Below are positions 63,346 through 64,000 of a stretch of DNA of 64,000 bases, in pieces; position 1 is the first letter of the stretch; each line of letters starts with the position of its first letter. The position numbers were made by a program, and so were the translations under genes. Under the pieces are notes generated by a model that worked only from the letters and a program-made list of their open reading frames with translations, did not search any database and was not told the DNA's origin. This stretch comes from Isoperla grammatica (lineage: Eukaryota > Arthropoda > Insecta > Plecoptera > Perlodidae), in NCBI GenBank assembly GCA_945910005.1, contig OX246739.1, positions 6,974,001 to 7,038,000 on the forward strand, given 5' to 3'.

Positions 63346-63600
63346 GCTGGGCTAGAGTGGTTCTTACAGTATAACGGCTCTCAAACCTGTGTAGTGTGTA
63401 GACTCTGGTGGCAAAAATGAACTAAAGCAAATGTGATGTGTAGTTGTCAATTGTTGACTATCTTAATTACTGAACCCTACCGCTATCTATGTGTAGTAGT
63501 TTAACATAGAGATTCTAAGTTGTAGAAAATCTAGTTGTAGAAAAATGTAGAGCAATAAATGTGTAGGTACTAGGTATGCATTATTTGCCATACTAGATCA

Positions 63601-63663
63601 CACTGGAAATCAGTCTTGCTACTGAGTGGATAGACTCTAAATGTGAATGTATTTATTTATTTA
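63601..63663 (+). repeat. Dispersed 69-bp element, copy 2
   Basis: CACTGGAAATCAGTCTTGCT, ACTGAGTGGATAGACTC and TGTGAATGTATTTATTTATT match the element at 12052-12120 in the same orientation. Source family unknown. Confidence 0.6.
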
Positions 63664-64000
63664 GATAACAAACACTGGTTGTCAGTGGAGGATATTAAAC
63701 CTATTATAATTAATCTCGTTACGTTCTGTGTTTATAATTTAATGTGTATTGTCATCCTCAAAATGTGATGCTTATATATTTACTGCCGGCGTTGACAAAG
63801 GGTTCATATAAATCCCCGCACGAGACGAACAGACAGAAGCAGAGCCGGAGAAGTAGTAATCTTCTCGGTGGGGTAGACTAAGTCGTCAGCCACGGAGAGA
63901 GTCAGTTATCATGCAAAACAAAAACGAAAATTATTTACCTCCGAGAACTTTTTTAAGGGGTAATGAACAGTACAAAACTAGATTGTTTTCCCGTGCACGG

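Larger units (their letters stand above)
61465..64000. other. Sequence downstream of exon D
   Basis: Begins GTAAGTAACC, the donor of exon D. Holds a perfect 16-bp palindrome CTTGCCGCGCGGCAAG (61580-61595), the long inverted repeat, poly-C runs, a SINE-like head and the second copy of the 69-bp element. No further exon of the Ig gene is recognised. Confidence 0.55.

Noticed and set aside
5315..63800. Shared 15-mer CCGGCGTTGACAAAG at 5315 and 63785
   Set aside because: Similarity does not extend convincingly beyond the core, so a common element cannot be claimed.

Overview
This window is eukaryotic and almost entirely non-coding. It is AT-rich, contains a non-LTR retrotransposon and tRNA-derived SINE-like elements, and is dominated by three kinds of tandem array. 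The only host gene I can support is an immunoglobulin-superfamily cell-surface protein of the Lachesin / DIP (Dpr-interacting protein) type, on the + strand and split by multi-kilobase introns. DIP-type genes are an arthropod/protostome family, so an insect or other arthropod with a large, repeat-rich genome is the best guess. I cannot name the species.

Layout. 1-22,960: intronic or intergenic DNA with a 13-bp minisatellite (3.7-4.3 kb), microsatellites, fold-back repeats, SINE-like copies and one 5'-truncated LINE (15.2-17.6 kb, minus strand). 22,964-34,783: an approximately 11.8-kb satellite of about 210 copies of a 56-bp unit. Nearly every unit carries the three-box heat-shock-element pattern GAAnnTTCnnGAA. 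34,784-36,887: plain sequence. 36,888-61,464: four internal exons of the Ig gene (exons A-D here), coding the second and third Ig domains. Reading phase is compatible across all junctions (1, 1, 2, 1). The signal peptide, first Ig domain and C-terminus are not seen. 61,465-64,000: downstream intronic sequence with a long inverted repeat and a SINE-like head.

The main discovery is that three consecutive exons of this one gene have each been turned into a tandem array that spans exactly one exon-intron border. The 3' end of exon A plus its splice donor and 24 intron bases is present 134 times (118-bp units, 20 of them shortened to 94 bp; 36,965-52,302). The 5' end of exon B plus its acceptor is present 17 times (100-bp units; 54,623-56,305). 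The 5' end of exon C plus its acceptor is present five times, with degenerate copies further upstream (93-bp units; 58,206-58,720). An intact protein is predicted only when the first donor of A and the last acceptors of B and C are used, because read-through into neighbouring units meets stop codons or shifts the frame. The fourth exon, D, is single copy.

The second discovery is the satellite of consensus heat-shock elements about 2 kb upstream of exon A, which may be an intronic or upstream HSF-binding array. All functional statements about these arrays are inference from sequence alone.
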